From: Thermoplasmatota archaeon
GTDB taxonomy: Archaea; Thermoplasmatota; Poseidoniia; Poseidoniales; Poseidoniaceae
Assembly (NCBI GenBank): GCA_030830875.1
Contig: JAURMD010000161.1
Location: 1 to 34,087 of the forward strand
Direction: 5' to 3'
Length of the DNA stretch: 34,087 bases
Below are positions 1 to 10,034 of this stretch, piece by piece (positions within the stretch are counted from its first letter, which is position 1; each line of letters opens with the position of its first letter). Position numbers and translations under genes: made by a program. Under the pieces are notes generated by a model. That model worked only from the letters and a program-made list of their open reading frames with translations. It did not search any database and was not told the origin of the DNA.

Positions 1-480
1 GAACAACAGCACCTCGATGTCCTCGTTGCCCCCAACTTCGTAATTTGAGCACCCGGTGTTGGTAGGGTAGTTCACGGGGATGTTGCTGCTGTCGAACCCC
101 ACCTCGGTGCCGTCGCTGAGGGTGATTCGGGACGACGACACCGTGAAACTCCACTGGCTGTTGCCATCGCTGTCGGTGGTGCAGGACGCATAGCCGAACG
201 GCACGCCCGGCGTTGTGGCCTGCGTGCGCACCCACACGCCTTCGCTGCCGCTTGTCTTGTACAGCAGCACAGGGTCGCTCATGTCGACGTCCTCCATCGC
301 GTCAACGGTTGGCACGTCCGCGACCGGGGGCACGTCGATCATCGTGGTGCCCGCGAGGAAGACAACCGCTGCGCCTCCGGCCAGAAGCACGCCGAGCACG
401 AGTGCGCCCCAGCCGGTCCATCCCATTGGGAGGCCCGGGACAAAGAAGCCCTGATGGAGGTCTTGACGCGGGTCGCTCAT
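1..480 (-). CDS. Membrane-anchored hypothetical protein, partial (C-terminus beyond window edge)
   Basis: Reverse-strand ATG at 480; continuous frame to base 1: MSDPRQDLHQGFFVPGLPMGWTGWGALVLGVLLAGGAAVVFLAGTTMIDVPP..., one TM helix then an exported domain. Missing from the ORF track because it is truncated. Confidence 0.75.
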   Translation of the reverse strand, partial: MSDPRQDLHQGFFVPGLPMGWTGWGALVLGVLLAGGAAVVFLAGTTMIDVPPVADVPTVDAMEDVDMSDPVLLYKTSGSEGVWVRTQATTPGVPFGYASCTTDSDGNSQWSFTVSSSRITLSDGTEVGFDSSNIPVNYPTNTGCSNYEVGGNEDIEVLLF

Positions 481-514
481 GGTTTCACGTCACAGGACTG
501 AGGGATGAGCCTTC

Positions 515-1555
515 TTACCACGCAGGGAACGTGAGCACCACCTTTCCGCACTCGCCACTTCCGGCCAAGGCCATACCCGCCTTGAACTCAGACACAGGGA
601 GGGTGTGGGTGACCACACGTGAGACGTCGATGGCGCCCCGCTCGAGGAGGCCGTGCATTGTGTCCCAGGTGCTCCACATGCGTCGCCCGTTGATGCCTTT
701 GAGGTGCAGGTATCGGAAGACCACCTCGTTCATCGGCACCTGCGTCATCTGATGCCCATAGACGCTGAGGACGTTGACGAACCCGCCCATTCGCGTGCTG
801 CGGATGGCGTTGTTGAGTGCTGCAGGAGATCCGGAAAATTCGCAGGCGTTGTCCACGCCCCGCCCCTCCGTGGCCTCAAGGATCCTCTCGACCACGTCGT
901 CGTCCTTACCGAGCACGAGGTCGGCCCCGAGGTCTGCCGCCATGTCCATGCGGAATCGGTTGTCCCAGTCCACGGCGATGACCTTGTTCGCTCCCATCGC
1001 TTTTGCAGCGTTGACGGCGAAGAGACCGATGGGTCCGAGGCCGTGAACGGCCACGGTGGCTCCCTCAATCGGTCCTCCCGTGAGCGTGTGGATGGCGTTG
1101 CCGAGCGGGTCCTGCACCGAGGCCAAGGCCGGGTCGAGTCCCAAAGGGACAGGCCGAGCGTTCACGGCAGGCACAACGAACCATGGCGCAAAAGCGCCGT
1201 GCTGATGGACACCGAAAATGGATCCGTCTTCGCAGACGTGGGCGTTTCCTTCCTCGCACCGGGGGCAGGACCAATCCGCAAGATGGCATTCCACTGCGAT
1301 GAGGTCCCCAACCGTCAACCCGTCCACGCCCTCACCAATCATGGCCACCTCCCCGCTGGTCTCGTGGCCCGTGATGGTGCCAAGCGGGACGTTTGCGCGG
1401 CTCCACTCGTCCCAGGCCCAAATGTGGAGGTCGGTTCCGCAGATGCTGGTGGCTCGGGTGCGCACCAAAACTTCACCCGGTCCCGGGAGGGGGACTGGGT
1501 GCTCAACGAGGTCGAAACCGTCCGCTTCGTCCCGTACTTTCGTCCAAGCAAGCAT
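515..1555 (-). CDS. tdh: L-threonine 3-dehydrogenase-like zinc-dependent medium-chain dehydrogenase
   Basis: SICGTDLHIWAWDEWS, GHETSGEV and a GLGPIGLFA Rossmann motif; likely start MLAWTKV inside ORF 515..1609. Confidence 0.82.
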   Translation of the reverse strand: MLAWTKVRDEADGFDLVEHPVPLPGPGEVLVRTRATSICGTDLHIWAWDEWSRANVPLGTITGHETSGEVAMIGEGVDGLTVGDLIAVECHLADWSCPRCEEGNAHVCEDGSIFGVHQHGAFAPWFVVPAVNARPVPLGLDPALASVQDPLGNAIHTLTGGPIEGATVAVHGLGPIGLFAVNAAKAMGANKVIAVDWDNRFRMDMAADLGADLVLGKDDDVVERILEATEGRGVDNACEFSGSPAALNNAIRSTRMGGFVNVLSVYGHQMTQVPMNEVVFRYLHLKGINGRRMWSTWDTMHGLLERGAIDVSRVVTHTLPVSEFKAGMALAGSGECGKVVLTFPAW

Positions 1556-1618
1556 GGTCGTTGGCCGTTCCACGCCATCGGGTCGCGTGGTCGACCCTTG
1601 AGGTTTCACCCTTGCCGG

Positions 1619-3205
1619 TCAGGAGGAAATCCATGAGTACCGGCGGGCTCCCTCAAGGTCGTCTTCCGCTTCCTCAGAGCGTACGAATTCGTCGGTTGGG
1701 GGAACCACGGAGTCTTCGCGGACGCCCTTGTGAAGTTCTTCGTAGACCGCGGCATCGATAGCGACGCGGCCCGCGAGGCGCTCAAACAAGTTCCATCGAG
1801 AGACGACCTCGCGCCAGCGTGGGTCCACGACCCCCTCGAAGACCTTCGCTTTAGCACCGGATCCATAGCCGCAGAGTCCGAAGCGCGTACCATCGAGGTC
1901 TGTGTTGTCCTCGAGGTCGGACTCAAACGTGGACATCAGCGCAAGGAAAATGCTACCCGTGTACTGGTTTCCGATGAGGCTGCTGGCTCGCTGACCTTTT
2001 TCGATGCACTCCGTGTGGAACTTGGTGTAGGCTTCAGTTTTCGAAATCGCCCTCCTGTACGCATCCATGGTGTCGTGCCAAGCGTCGTCGTCCATTCCTT
2101 CGGCGCGCTCTGGCGCTGGACCAACCACCGCTTCGACATCAGGCCACATCGTGGTGCCGGTACGGTCCCTGTGAAACACAGCAGGAAACATGCGCTTGGC
2201 TTGGAAGGCGTAGGGGAGGTGCATGATGATGCGGCCCCATTGTTCGGTAAACCGGGGGTCTTCTCCGTGGGTGTAGCGGCCGCTTCGTTCAGCGCGACGT
2301 TGGAAATCCAAGAATGCGTCCCGCACCGCGTCTTGGTAGCATCGGTTGGAGTATTGCCCGTCGAACACGGGCTCGTCCCTGTGGATGCTGATGGTGTCTT
2401 CACCGTGGGCGAATATGCCCAAGCGGCGGAGGGCAGACTTTGGAAGATGACGGACCATCCGATCGAGGATGCCTTCCTTCAGGTTGGCCCCTGCTTCGCG
2501 TGCAAGGTCGAGGACGTCCCCCATCATGGAGCGAACGGACACCTCCCGTCGCGGCTTGAAGAAATCATGGGCGGGGCTCGTGGAAATTCCCCAGCAGTCA
2601 GGAATCACAAGGAGGCGAGGGTTGCGACGGATGAGCAACGCACCGCCTCCAGCGCCTTGGGTGTACTCGCCGGGTGAGCCAAGTTCGTACTTTGCGTTGT
2701 CCGCGTAAACCACGATCCCCATCCGTTCGTCGTCGTCCGTGCTTCGAGCACACCAATCGAGCGTGGTGTGCAAGGCATCCACAGCCCCGATGCAGGCGAA
2801 GGTCATGTCGACCACGTCGCAATTTTGGAAGCAGTCATGGCCGAATCGGTCACCGTAGCGTTGGGTCAACATTTCGACGATGTAGGTCGCCGTCGGCTTT
2901 GCACCGTCGAGCGCGGATTCCGTACCGAGGTACAACCTGCCGATCTTCCGTGGGTCGAGCCCGTTTCGGTCAATGAGGCGCATGACGGCCATGGCGCCCA
3001 TCGTGGCGGTGTCTTCGTGAACGTCAGGAATGGCCATCGCAGAGAGGCCCAAACCCTTGTTCAGTTTGTCGTAATCGGCCTCACGCAGCGCGGCGAAGTC
3101 ACGCATGTCGAGGTACAGACGTGGCACGTGAATGGCCAAGTCATCGATACCGACATGCACTCCGGTGCTGATGGTGGTCACAGGCCCCGGGCTGTCGGAC
3201 TGCAT
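1619..3205 (-). CDS. Hydroxymethylglutaryl-CoA synthase
   Basis: Start MQSDSPGP inside ORF 1619..3385; GTESALDGAKP (Glu), FACIGAVDAL (Cys) and MHLPYAFQAKRM (His) match the HMGS catalytic triad contexts; ~528 aa. Confidence 0.85.
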   Translation of the reverse strand: MQSDSPGPVTTISTGVHVGIDDLAIHVPRLYLDMRDFAALREADYDKLNKGLGLSAMAIPDVHEDTATMGAMAVMRLIDRNGLDPRKIGRLYLGTESALDGAKPTATYIVEMLTQRYGDRFGHDCFQNCDVVDMTFACIGAVDALHTTLDWCARSTDDDERMGIVVYADNAKYELGSPGEYTQGAGGGALLIRRNPRLLVIPDCWGISTSPAHDFFKPRREVSVRSMMGDVLDLAREAGANLKEGILDRMVRHLPKSALRRLGIFAHGEDTISIHRDEPVFDGQYSNRCYQDAVRDAFLDFQRRAERSGRYTHGEDPRFTEQWGRIIMHLPYAFQAKRMFPAVFHRDRTGTTMWPDVEAVVGPAPERAEGMDDDAWHDTMDAYRRAISKTEAYTKFHTECIEKGQRASSLIGNQYTGSIFLALMSTFESDLEDNTDLDGTRFGLCGYGSGAKAKVFEGVVDPRWREVVSRWNLFERLAGRVAIDAAVYEELHKGVREDSVVPPTDEFVRSEEAEDDLEGARRYSWISS

Positions 3206-3254
3206 ATGAATGCTGAGGCGGTCACCGTGGTTGCAGGGTCTGCTTTCACATCCC

Positions 3255-4898
3255 TCAAGCGTCAGCGTCGCGCTCTCCCATCGCGTCAAGTTGTGCTTGG
3301 ATGTCGTCAGGAATCTGTGCTTCAAGGCGTGCCCACAGCACGTCATCGATTCGAAGCACGGCGCATGCTGCTTCGGTGGCACCATGAATCGTCGGACGCA
3401 CCACGCTCAGGGGTTCGAGAACACCGATGGCGCCAAGGTCCTTCGGCGTGCCATCGGTCAAATCAAGCCCGATTCGGTGTGCGTCCGACCCACCATCGGC
3501 CTGCGCAGCGGTCACGTCGAGCAGCGCGTCGATTGGATCGAGTCCGGCATTTTCTGCTAAGGCGCGAGGAATGGATTCAAGCGCGTCGGCGTAGGCTTCC
3601 ATGGCCAATTGCTCGCGGCCGGGGGTTGCTTCAGCTCGTCGTCTCAAATGACGTGCAATGGCCACGTGGGCCGCACCTCCACCCACGAGCAAGCGTCGGT
3701 CGATGCGAACTTGTGCAGCGACGCCAACTGCGTCATCAAAGCACCTCGATGTCTCCTCGACCACATGATCGCTGCTGCCACGAGCAATGAAGGTCGCTGC
3801 GACGCCCTCGCCTCGAACGGTCCAGTGGTGCATGTCCCCGATGAGGTGAGAACGGCTCTCGATGACGTTCCCAACGTCGGATGTGCCGGCTTGGTCGGCC
3901 CGGAGGACCACACGTGCTCCCGTCGCGAGGGCGAGCAGGTCGAGGTCACTTGCGGGCACGCGCCGGAAGGCTTGGATCCCCGCGTCCATCAAGGACCGAT
4001 GGGCCTCGTCGTCGATGGCCCCGGAGACGGCAAGGACGTTCACGCCGAGGTCCGTCACGTGCTTCACGTCGAGCTTCATCCGTTCACCTTCTCGGCGCCG
4101 CAACGCGTTCAGAACCTCTGGCGAGGTGGCTTGGAAACTGACGTCGCTGCGCATACCACGTCGCTCAAGACCGCCGTCGACGAGCAGGATTCGACCGTTC
4201 TCTACCACTTTCACCATGGAGGGGTTGGCAAGCCGCTTCGCAAGAACGAGGCCGTTGACGACCTCTGAGTCGGTGGCCGGGCGGCCAACCGCCATCACCG
4301 TGGAAATGCGTGTTGGGTCGACGTCGATTCGCCCGTCCACTTCGCGCTCGATGGCTTTGGCCGCTTCAGCGGCCAAGACGGCCAGTCGTGCCTGCACTGC
4401 AGTGCTTGATTTTCCGGCAAGGCTCGAGCGAACGGCGGTGACGAGGTCGTCATCCGTGCCCTCCATGGCGAGTCGCTCGAGCATCGCGAGGGCTTCCGCT
4501 TCCGCACGACGGTAGCCGCGCACGATGGTGCTGGGATGCACACCTTCCACCACGAGGTGCCATGCATTTCGCAACAATTCCGCTGCGATGATCACCGCCG
4601 AGGTGGTCCCGTCCCGCGCGGTTCGATCCTGGGCGGAGGATGCATCGATCAGCATGCGAGCAACCGGATGTTCAACGCGTGCCGTTTCAAGCACGGTCAC
4701 ACCATCGTTGGTGACCAGGGTACGACCTTCCTCGTCGAGCAGTAGCTTGTCGAGGCCCTTTGGACCGAGCGTGCTCCGCACCGCACCTGACAACGCCATG
4801 GCGGCTGCGATGTTCTTGCGGAGTGCGGTCCGCCCGGTGGTTCGGGCGGTGTCCTCCAGCAAGGGGGCCTCGCTCATGGCGCCGCCACCGGTGGGCAC
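3255..4898 (-). CDS. Thermosome / group II chaperonin (TCP-1/Cpn60) subunit, divergent
   Basis: RSTLGPKGLDKLL, VTNDGVTVL, RDGTTSAVI, VGGGAAHVAIARHLR, ALAENAGLDPIDALLDV, VLRIDDVL. A start at MSEAPLL (4877) is also possible. Confidence 0.9.
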   Translation of the reverse strand: MPTGGGAMSEAPLLEDTARTTGRTALRKNIAAAMALSGAVRSTLGPKGLDKLLLDEEGRTLVTNDGVTVLETARVEHPVARMLIDASSAQDRTARDGTTSAVIIAAELLRNAWHLVVEGVHPSTIVRGYRRAEAEALAMLERLAMEGTDDDLVTAVRSSLAGKSSTAVQARLAVLAAEAAKAIEREVDGRIDVDPTRISTVMAVGRPATDSEVVNGLVLAKRLANPSMVKVVENGRILLVDGGLERRGMRSDVSFQATSPEVLNALRRREGERMKLDVKHVTDLGVNVLAVSGAIDDEAHRSLMDAGIQAFRRVPASDLDLLALATGARVVLRADQAGTSDVGNVIESRSHLIGDMHHWTVRGEGVAATFIARGSSDHVVEETSRCFDDAVGVAAQVRIDRRLLVGGGAAHVAIARHLRRRAEATPGREQLAMEAYADALESIPRALAENAGLDPIDALLDVTAAQADGGSDAHRIGLDLTDGTPKDLGAIGVLEPLSVVRPTIHGATEAACAVLRIDDVLWARLEAQIPDDIQAQLDAMGERDADA

Positions 4899-4919
4899 GT
4901 CTTGAAGCGTCCGACCGCT

Positions 4920-6797
4920 TCAGTCCTCGTCGACGACCTCGAAATCTGCGTCAACGACGTCGTCGGCTACGGGGATGCTCCCGTCCCCGTCCTCTTCGGC
5001 GTCGACCTTCGCAGCCGCGGCTTCGTACAACTTGGCTGAGACCGCGTGCATGCTTTGCTCGATTTCGGCCACCTTGGCTTGGACCGCCGCTTCATCGAGG
5101 TCTTCGATGGACTTGGGCCGACCTTCGCCGTCCTGCACCATCGCCTCAAGGTCATCGAGAAGGCCTCGAACAACGGCGGTGTCGTCGTCCGTCAAGGTCT
5201 CGCCCGCCTCGTCCAACGTGCGTCGGGTTTGGTAGACGATCTGGTCGGCCATGTTGCGCAACTCGACCTTGGCTTTGCGGGCCTTGTCGGCCTCTGCGAA
5301 TTCCTCCGCTTCAGCAATCTTTGCCTTTATTTCGTCCTCGGAGAGGGAGGTCTGGGATTCAATCTTGATCGATTGCTCCTTCCCGGTTCCAAGGTCTTTG
5401 GCGCTCACGTTCACGATGCCGTTCGCGTCGATGTCGAAGGTCACTTCGATCTGCGGCATCCCACGTGGTGCAGGAGGAATGCCGACCAGTTGGAATTGAC
5501 CGAGCGTGATGTTGTCCTTCGCAAACTCCCGCTCGCCCTGAAGCACGTGGATTTCCACGGCAGGTTGGTTGTCGGATGCCGTCGAGAAGGTCTCGGAGCG
5601 GCGCGTTGGGATTGTTGTGTTGCGCTCGATCATGGTGGTGGTCACTCCACCAAGCGTTTCGATGCCGAGGGTCAGCGGCGTCACGTCAAGGAGCAGGACA
5701 TCGGACACGCCCTGGTCTCCAGCGATGATCCCAGCCTGCAGGGCTGCTCCGAGTGCGACGGCTTCGTCAGGGTTGATGCCACGGTACGGGGTCTTTCCGG
5801 TCTCCTTTTGGATGGCCTCTTGGACTGCAGGAATCCGAGTCGAGCCTCCAACAAGGATGACCTTATCGATGTCACCGGCTTTGAGTCCTGCGTCCTTCAT
5901 CGCTTGACGCGTCGGCTTCATGGTCTTCTCCACCAGACCGGACGTCATCTTCTCGAAGGTGCTGCGGGCCAGGCTCATGTCCAGATGCGCTGGATTTCCA
6001 TCGCTCATCGTGATGAAGGGCAAGCTGATTTGCGTCTGTTGAGTACCGGAGAGTTCGATCTTGGCCTTTTCTGCCGCTTCTTTGAGCCTGCTCATGGCCT
6101 GTGCATCGCTGGAAAGGTCGACGCCGGTGCTCTTCTTGAACTCGGCAATGAGCCAAGCGATGATAGCATCGTCGAAGTCGTCCCCGCCGAGAAGGTTGTT
6201 GCCCGCGGTCGCCTTGACCTCAATCTGTGGTTGCCCGTCCACATCGTAGATCTCAAGGACGGAGACGTCGAACGTCCCCCCGCCAAGGTCGTAGACGAGG
6301 ATGGTTTGGTCGACGTCCTTGTCCACGCCGTAGGCCAACGCCGCTGCGGTTGGCTCGTTGATGATGCGAAGGACCTCAAGACCTGCGATTCGGCCCGCAT
6401 CGCGGGTCGCTTTTCGCTGTGCATCTGAGAAGTACGCGGGGCAGGTGATGACGGCCTTTGTGACCTCATGACCAAGGTATGACTCAGCGTCGGCCTTCAA
6501 CTTCTGAAGGACGAAGGCGCTGACCTCCTGAGGGGTGTAGGTGGATCCGTCCACCTCTGTGGTCCAGTCGGTGCCCATGTGCCGCTTGACGGAGATCATC
6601 GTTCGGGCCGGATTCGTCACCGCTTGCCGCTTTGCGGTGATGCCAACCAATCGTTCACCGCCGTCCTTAGCGAAGGCCACCACGGAGGGTGTTGTTCGTG
6701 CACCTTCCGCGTTTGGAATGATGACGGCTTCTCCGTTTTCGATGGTTGCGACGCAGCTGTTGGTGGTGCCTAGATCAATACCGATGACGTTGCTCAT
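4920..6797 (-). CDS. dnaK: Molecular chaperone DnaK (Hsp70)
   Basis: [46 protein letters not shown]-terminal [10 protein letters not shown]; 625 aa. Confidence 0.97.
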   Translation of the reverse strand: MSNVIGIDLGTTNSCVATIENGEAVIIPNAEGARTTPSVVAFAKDGGERLVGITAKRQAVTNPARTMISVKRHMGTDWTTEVDGSTYTPQEVSAFVLQKLKADAESYLGHEVTKAVITCPAYFSDAQRKATRDAGRIAGLEVLRIINEPTAAALAYGVDKDVDQTILVYDLGGGTFDVSVLEIYDVDGQPQIEVKATAGNNLLGGDDFDDAIIAWLIAEFKKSTGVDLSSDAQAMSRLKEAAEKAKIELSGTQQTQISLPFITMSDGNPAHLDMSLARSTFEKMTSGLVEKTMKPTRQAMKDAGLKAGDIDKVILVGGSTRIPAVQEAIQKETGKTPYRGINPDEAVALGAALQAGIIAGDQGVSDVLLLDVTPLTLGIETLGGVTTTMIERNTTIPTRRSETFSTASDNQPAVEIHVLQGEREFAKDNITLGQFQLVGIPPAPRGMPQIEVTFDIDANGIVNVSAKDLGTGKEQSIKIESQTSLSEDEIKAKIAEAEEFAEADKARKAKVELRNMADQIVYQTRRTLDEAGETLTDDDTAVVRGLLDDLEAMVQDGEGRPKSIEDLDEAAVQAKVAEIEQSMHAVSAKLYEAAAAKVDAEEDGDGSIPVADDVVDADFEVVDED

Positions 6798-6817
6798 GGT
6801 GTGTTCCTCCTCGGGGA

Positions 6818-7543
6818 TTACAAGATCGGGATGCCACCATCATCGTCGTCATCGTCCTCGTCCTCGGAGAGGTCGATGGCGATGGTGCCATCCTCGAAGG
6901 TGTTGGGTTCGTCGTCGTTGAGCTCATCAGGGTCCTCATTTTCGTCGACCGAGGGGAGGTCGCCGACGGGGACCAGACGCAAGGTGATGTCGAGAACGCC
7001 GTTGTTGAGGGTCCAGTCCACAACGTCCTCGCAGCGATGAGGCAGACGCACCCTCGCAACAGGGGTGACTTGTGTGCGCCGTAGAACTTCGATCTGCTGG
7101 CCTTGTTCCACGAGGGTGAGTTCAACCTGGTCAGAGGTGAGGTCCGCACGGCGTGCCACGTCCAAGGTGATGATCATGTTCCAATCTTCAAGGAACACAT
7201 CGCTGGGTGGAAGGTCAATGTCAGGAGTTGACGGATGGGCGGATTCATCCAACTCCACCTGCTTGGCGTCAACGGTAACGTCGAGTCCAAGACCCCGGAG
7301 CAATTCGTCGAGTCCGCCTCCCCCATTGAAGACCTTGGCAAGGTCGTCCATGTCGAAGTTGAATCGGACGTCACCTCCAGCCTTCTCGAGGTCGATTCCT
7401 AGACCTTCCATGTGCGTCTTGAAGTGCTCCATCATGCGGTCAAGGTCGTCCCGGTTGAGGTTGATGCCGAGGTTCTTCAGCATGGCAAGCAACTGTTCGA
7501 GGAGCCGTTCCTCCCAGTCGTCTTTGCCAGCCATCTCCCTCAC
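6818..7543 (-). CDS. Small heat-shock protein-like (Hsp20/alpha-crystallin-like) protein with acidic C-terminal tail
   Basis: ACD-like region [16 protein letters not shown]...[30 protein letters not shown]-terminus [18 protein letters not shown] with an IxI motif; directly upstream of dnaK. A start at MAGKDDW (7531) is also possible. Confidence 0.65.
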   Translation of the reverse strand: MREMAGKDDWEERLLEQLLAMLKNLGINLNRDDLDRMMEHFKTHMEGLGIDLEKAGGDVRFNFDMDDLAKVFNGGGGLDELLRGLGLDVTVDAKQVELDESAHPSTPDIDLPPSDVFLEDWNMIITLDVARRADLTSDQVELTLVEQGQQIEVLRRTQVTPVARVRLPHRCEDVVDWTLNNGVLDITLRLVPVGDLPSVDENEDPDELNDDEPNTFEDGTIAIDLSEDEDDDDDDGGIPIL

Positions 7544-7660
7544 CCACTACTGAACCATTGGTTACATAATCCGCTGCCCTTCGGGGGTATTTCAAGGTAT
7601 GGCGATGACGGTGATGGAGTCAAAGGCAAGTTCATGGGGCGGGAGCAGGAGGGCCCCACG

Positions 7661-9157
7661 ATGTCTCCCATTGAGGTGCTCAATGGCCTCAACGCCCTTC
7701 GAGACCGCCAGGGGGTTCGGGGAACACCGGGCCTTCCAGACAAGGTAATCCTCGACTTTGCGGCCAAGGATCCGGCCATCGGACGTGCCGTTGAAGAAGC
7801 CACGGTACGGTTGCAGGCCCTCATCGATGAACTCGGTGCTGAGCGTGTCCTCTGCGACGAGCATGCCCTCGTCGCTTTCCTTCAATCCGGCTTCGTGAAT
7901 TTTTACGCCGCTGCAACCGTCAATCCGTACGTCGCCTTGGCCGCGCGTGGCCCGTGGATCGTGACGTCTCATGGCGCCCTGTTGCACGACAACGGTGGCT
8001 ACGGGATGCTTGGCGCAGGACACGGGCCGGACGATGTGATTGAGGCGATGTCGCAGAACCATGTCATGGCGAACGTCATGACGCCTTCGTTCAGCCAGCA
8101 TCGCTTCGTGGAGCGCATGCGGCGTGAAGTGGGCCATGCTCGAGTGGACGGTTGTCCTTTTTCACGCTTCATTTGCATGAATTCGGGTTCGGAATCCATG
8201 ACGGTCGCGATGCGAATTTCGGACGTCAACGCCCTGCGTCACACGTCAACAGGCGGTGCCTACGAAGGAAAACCCACCCGAATGTTGGCCATTGAGCGCG
8301 CCTTTCACGGCCGCACCGACCGCCCTGCCCAGATTTCTCACTCGTGCATGGAAGGCTACGACCGAAACCTCCGCACCTTCCAAGGGAGGAACAACCTTCA
8401 CCTCATTCCTGCAAACAACATCGATGCGCTCCGAGCCGCCTTCGATAAAGCAAACAACGACGGTGTTTTTGTCGAACTCCTCGCGATTGAACCTGTCCAG
8501 GGAGAGGGTGCTCCAGGTGTTCGCGTGGAACGTGCGTTCTACGATGAAGCAAGACGGCTCACGCTCGAGCATGGCAGCATGCTCATCGTCGACTCTGTTC
8601 AGGCGGGATTCCGAGGCCAAGGCTGCCTCAGCCTTGTCGACTATCCCGGCTTTGAGGACGCGGAAGCTCCGGACATGGAGGCGTGGTCCAAAGCGATCAA
8701 TGCCGGTCAATACCCGCTCTCGGTCCTCGGCATGACCGAGCGGGCGGCCTCCATCTACGTCACGGGCATCTATGGCAACACGATGACGACGAACCCGCGA
8801 GCCCTCGAAACAGCGATTGCTGTGCTCGACCGTGTGACGCCAGAGATGCGAAAGAACATCCTCGAGCGCGGTGAAGAACTCGTCGCTGGGCTTCGGACGT
8901 TGATGAAGGAGTACCCGAACGAGGTGCTGGGCGTGACGGGCTCCGGCCTGCTCGTCGCGGCAGAACTCGACCCAGTTCGCCTCAAAGTGGTCGGCGACGA
9001 ATTGGTCGAAATGTGGTGCCGAAGGCACGGGCTCGGCATCATCCATGGTGGTATCAACGCCCTCCGTTACACGCCACACTTTGGCATCACGAGCGATGAG
9101 GTGGCCTTGGTGGTCGAGATGACCCGGCAGGCCATCGAACACTTCCGAAACCTCTGA
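7661..9157 (+). CDS. Class III PLP-dependent aminotransferase
   Basis: MNSGSESMTVAMRI, AIERAFHGRTD, IVDSVQAGFRGQG, SKAINAGQYPLSVL, GNTMTTNPRALETA. Start uncertain (7634 or 7661). Confidence 0.82.
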   Translation: MSPIEVLNGLNALRDRQGVRGTPGLPDKVILDFAAKDPAIGRAVEEATVRLQALIDELGAERVLCDEHALVAFLQSGFVNFYAAATVNPYVALAARGPWIVTSHGALLHDNGGYGMLGAGHGPDDVIEAMSQNHVMANVMTPSFSQHRFVERMRREVGHARVDGCPFSRFICMNSGSESMTVAMRISDVNALRHTSTGGAYEGKPTRMLAIERAFHGRTDRPAQISHSCMEGYDRNLRTFQGRNNLHLIPANNIDALRAAFDKANNDGVFVELLAIEPVQGEGAPGVRVERAFYDEARRLTLEHGSMLIVDSVQAGFRGQGCLSLVDYPGFEDAEAPDMEAWSKAINAGQYPLSVLGMTERAASIYVTGIYGNTMTTNPRALETAIAVLDRVTPEMRKNILERGEELVAGLRTLMKEYPNEVLGVTGSGLLVAAELDPVRLKVVGDELVEMWCRRHGLGIIHGGINALRYTPHFGITSDEVALVVEMTRQAIEHFRNL

Positions 9158-9199
9158 GGAATGCACGAAGGCTGATGGCCGAGCCTTCCATCGAGGTCC

Positions 9200-10009
9200 A
9201 TGGTACGAGTCCCAAAGAAACGGTACGAGGCGGAACTTTCCCGCTTGCAGCTTGAATTGTTGCAGATGCAGGCGTGGGTGCAATCGACGGGCGCTCGCCT
9301 TGTGGTCATCTTCGAAGGGCGGGATGCTGCCGGAAAAGGAGGGGTCATCAAGCGCATCATCGAGCACCTCAACCCACGGGCGGTGCGGGTGGTCGCCCTG
9401 CCAAAGCCAACCGAACGTGAGCGTGGTGAATGGTACTTCCAGCGTTACGTGTCTCACCTCCCAACCGCGGGTGAGGTGGTCTTGTTCGACCGTTCATGGT
9501 ACAATAGGGCAGGTGTTGAACGGGTGATGGGCTTCTGCAGCGACGAGGAGCACGCACGGTTTCTGAAGGCCGTGCCGGCCTTCGAGCAGATGCTCATTGA
9601 CGATGGCATCATGCTCAGGAAATACTGGTTCTCCGTGTCGGCCGAGGAGCAGCACGCACGCTTTCAGGCCCGCGCCGATGAGGCGCACAAACGTTGGAAA
9701 TTGAGCCCAATGGATCTTGCCTCCCTTGACAAGTGGTCCGAGTACAGCCATGCGAAGGACGAGATGTTCGCACACACCGACACGGAAGCGTCTCCTTGGT
9801 ACGTGGTCGATGCTGAAGACCAGCGCCACGCTCGATTGGATTGCATACATCACCTTCTCAGCACCGTGCCGTACGAGGGAAGGGAGCCACAACCGCTCGA
9901 CGTCCCGCCACGTCCGGTGACCTCAGACGCTCCACGTCCTCCGAAGCACGACCTCCATTGGGTGCCAGCCTGGCACGAGACCTTGCTTGAAGGGTTGAAA
10001 ACCCGTTGA
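9200..10009 (+). CDS. ppk2: Polyphosphate kinase 2 family protein
   Basis: FEGRDAAGKGGVIKRI (Walker A), PKPTERERGEWYFQRYV, LFDRSWYNRAGVERVMGFC, RWKLSPMDLASLDKW. Confidence 0.93.
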   Translation: MVRVPKKRYEAELSRLQLELLQMQAWVQSTGARLVVIFEGRDAAGKGGVIKRIIEHLNPRAVRVVALPKPTERERGEWYFQRYVSHLPTAGEVVLFDRSWYNRAGVERVMGFCSDEEHARFLKAVPAFEQMLIDDGIMLRKYWFSVSAEEQHARFQARADEAHKRWKLSPMDLASLDKWSEYSHAKDEMFAHTDTEASPWYVVDAEDQRHARLDCIHHLLSTVPYEGREPQPLDVPPRPVTSDAPRPPKHDLHWVPAWHETLLEGLKTR

Positions 10010-10034
10010 TATTCTCAACCTCACCTTTCAAATC

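Noticed and set aside
653-1636. Long plus-strand ORF (327 aa) opposite tdh
   Set aside because: Shadow ORF of GC-rich coding DNA; the opposite strand encodes a clear dehydrogenase and this translation has no recognisable motifs.
5046-6428. 460-aa plus-strand ORF inside dnaK
   Set aside because: Antisense shadow of DnaK; low-complexity His/Asp/Val-rich translation without a fold signature.
8246-9457. 403-aa minus-strand ORF across the aminotransferase/ppk2 junction
   Set aside because: Antisense shadow of two well-supported genes.
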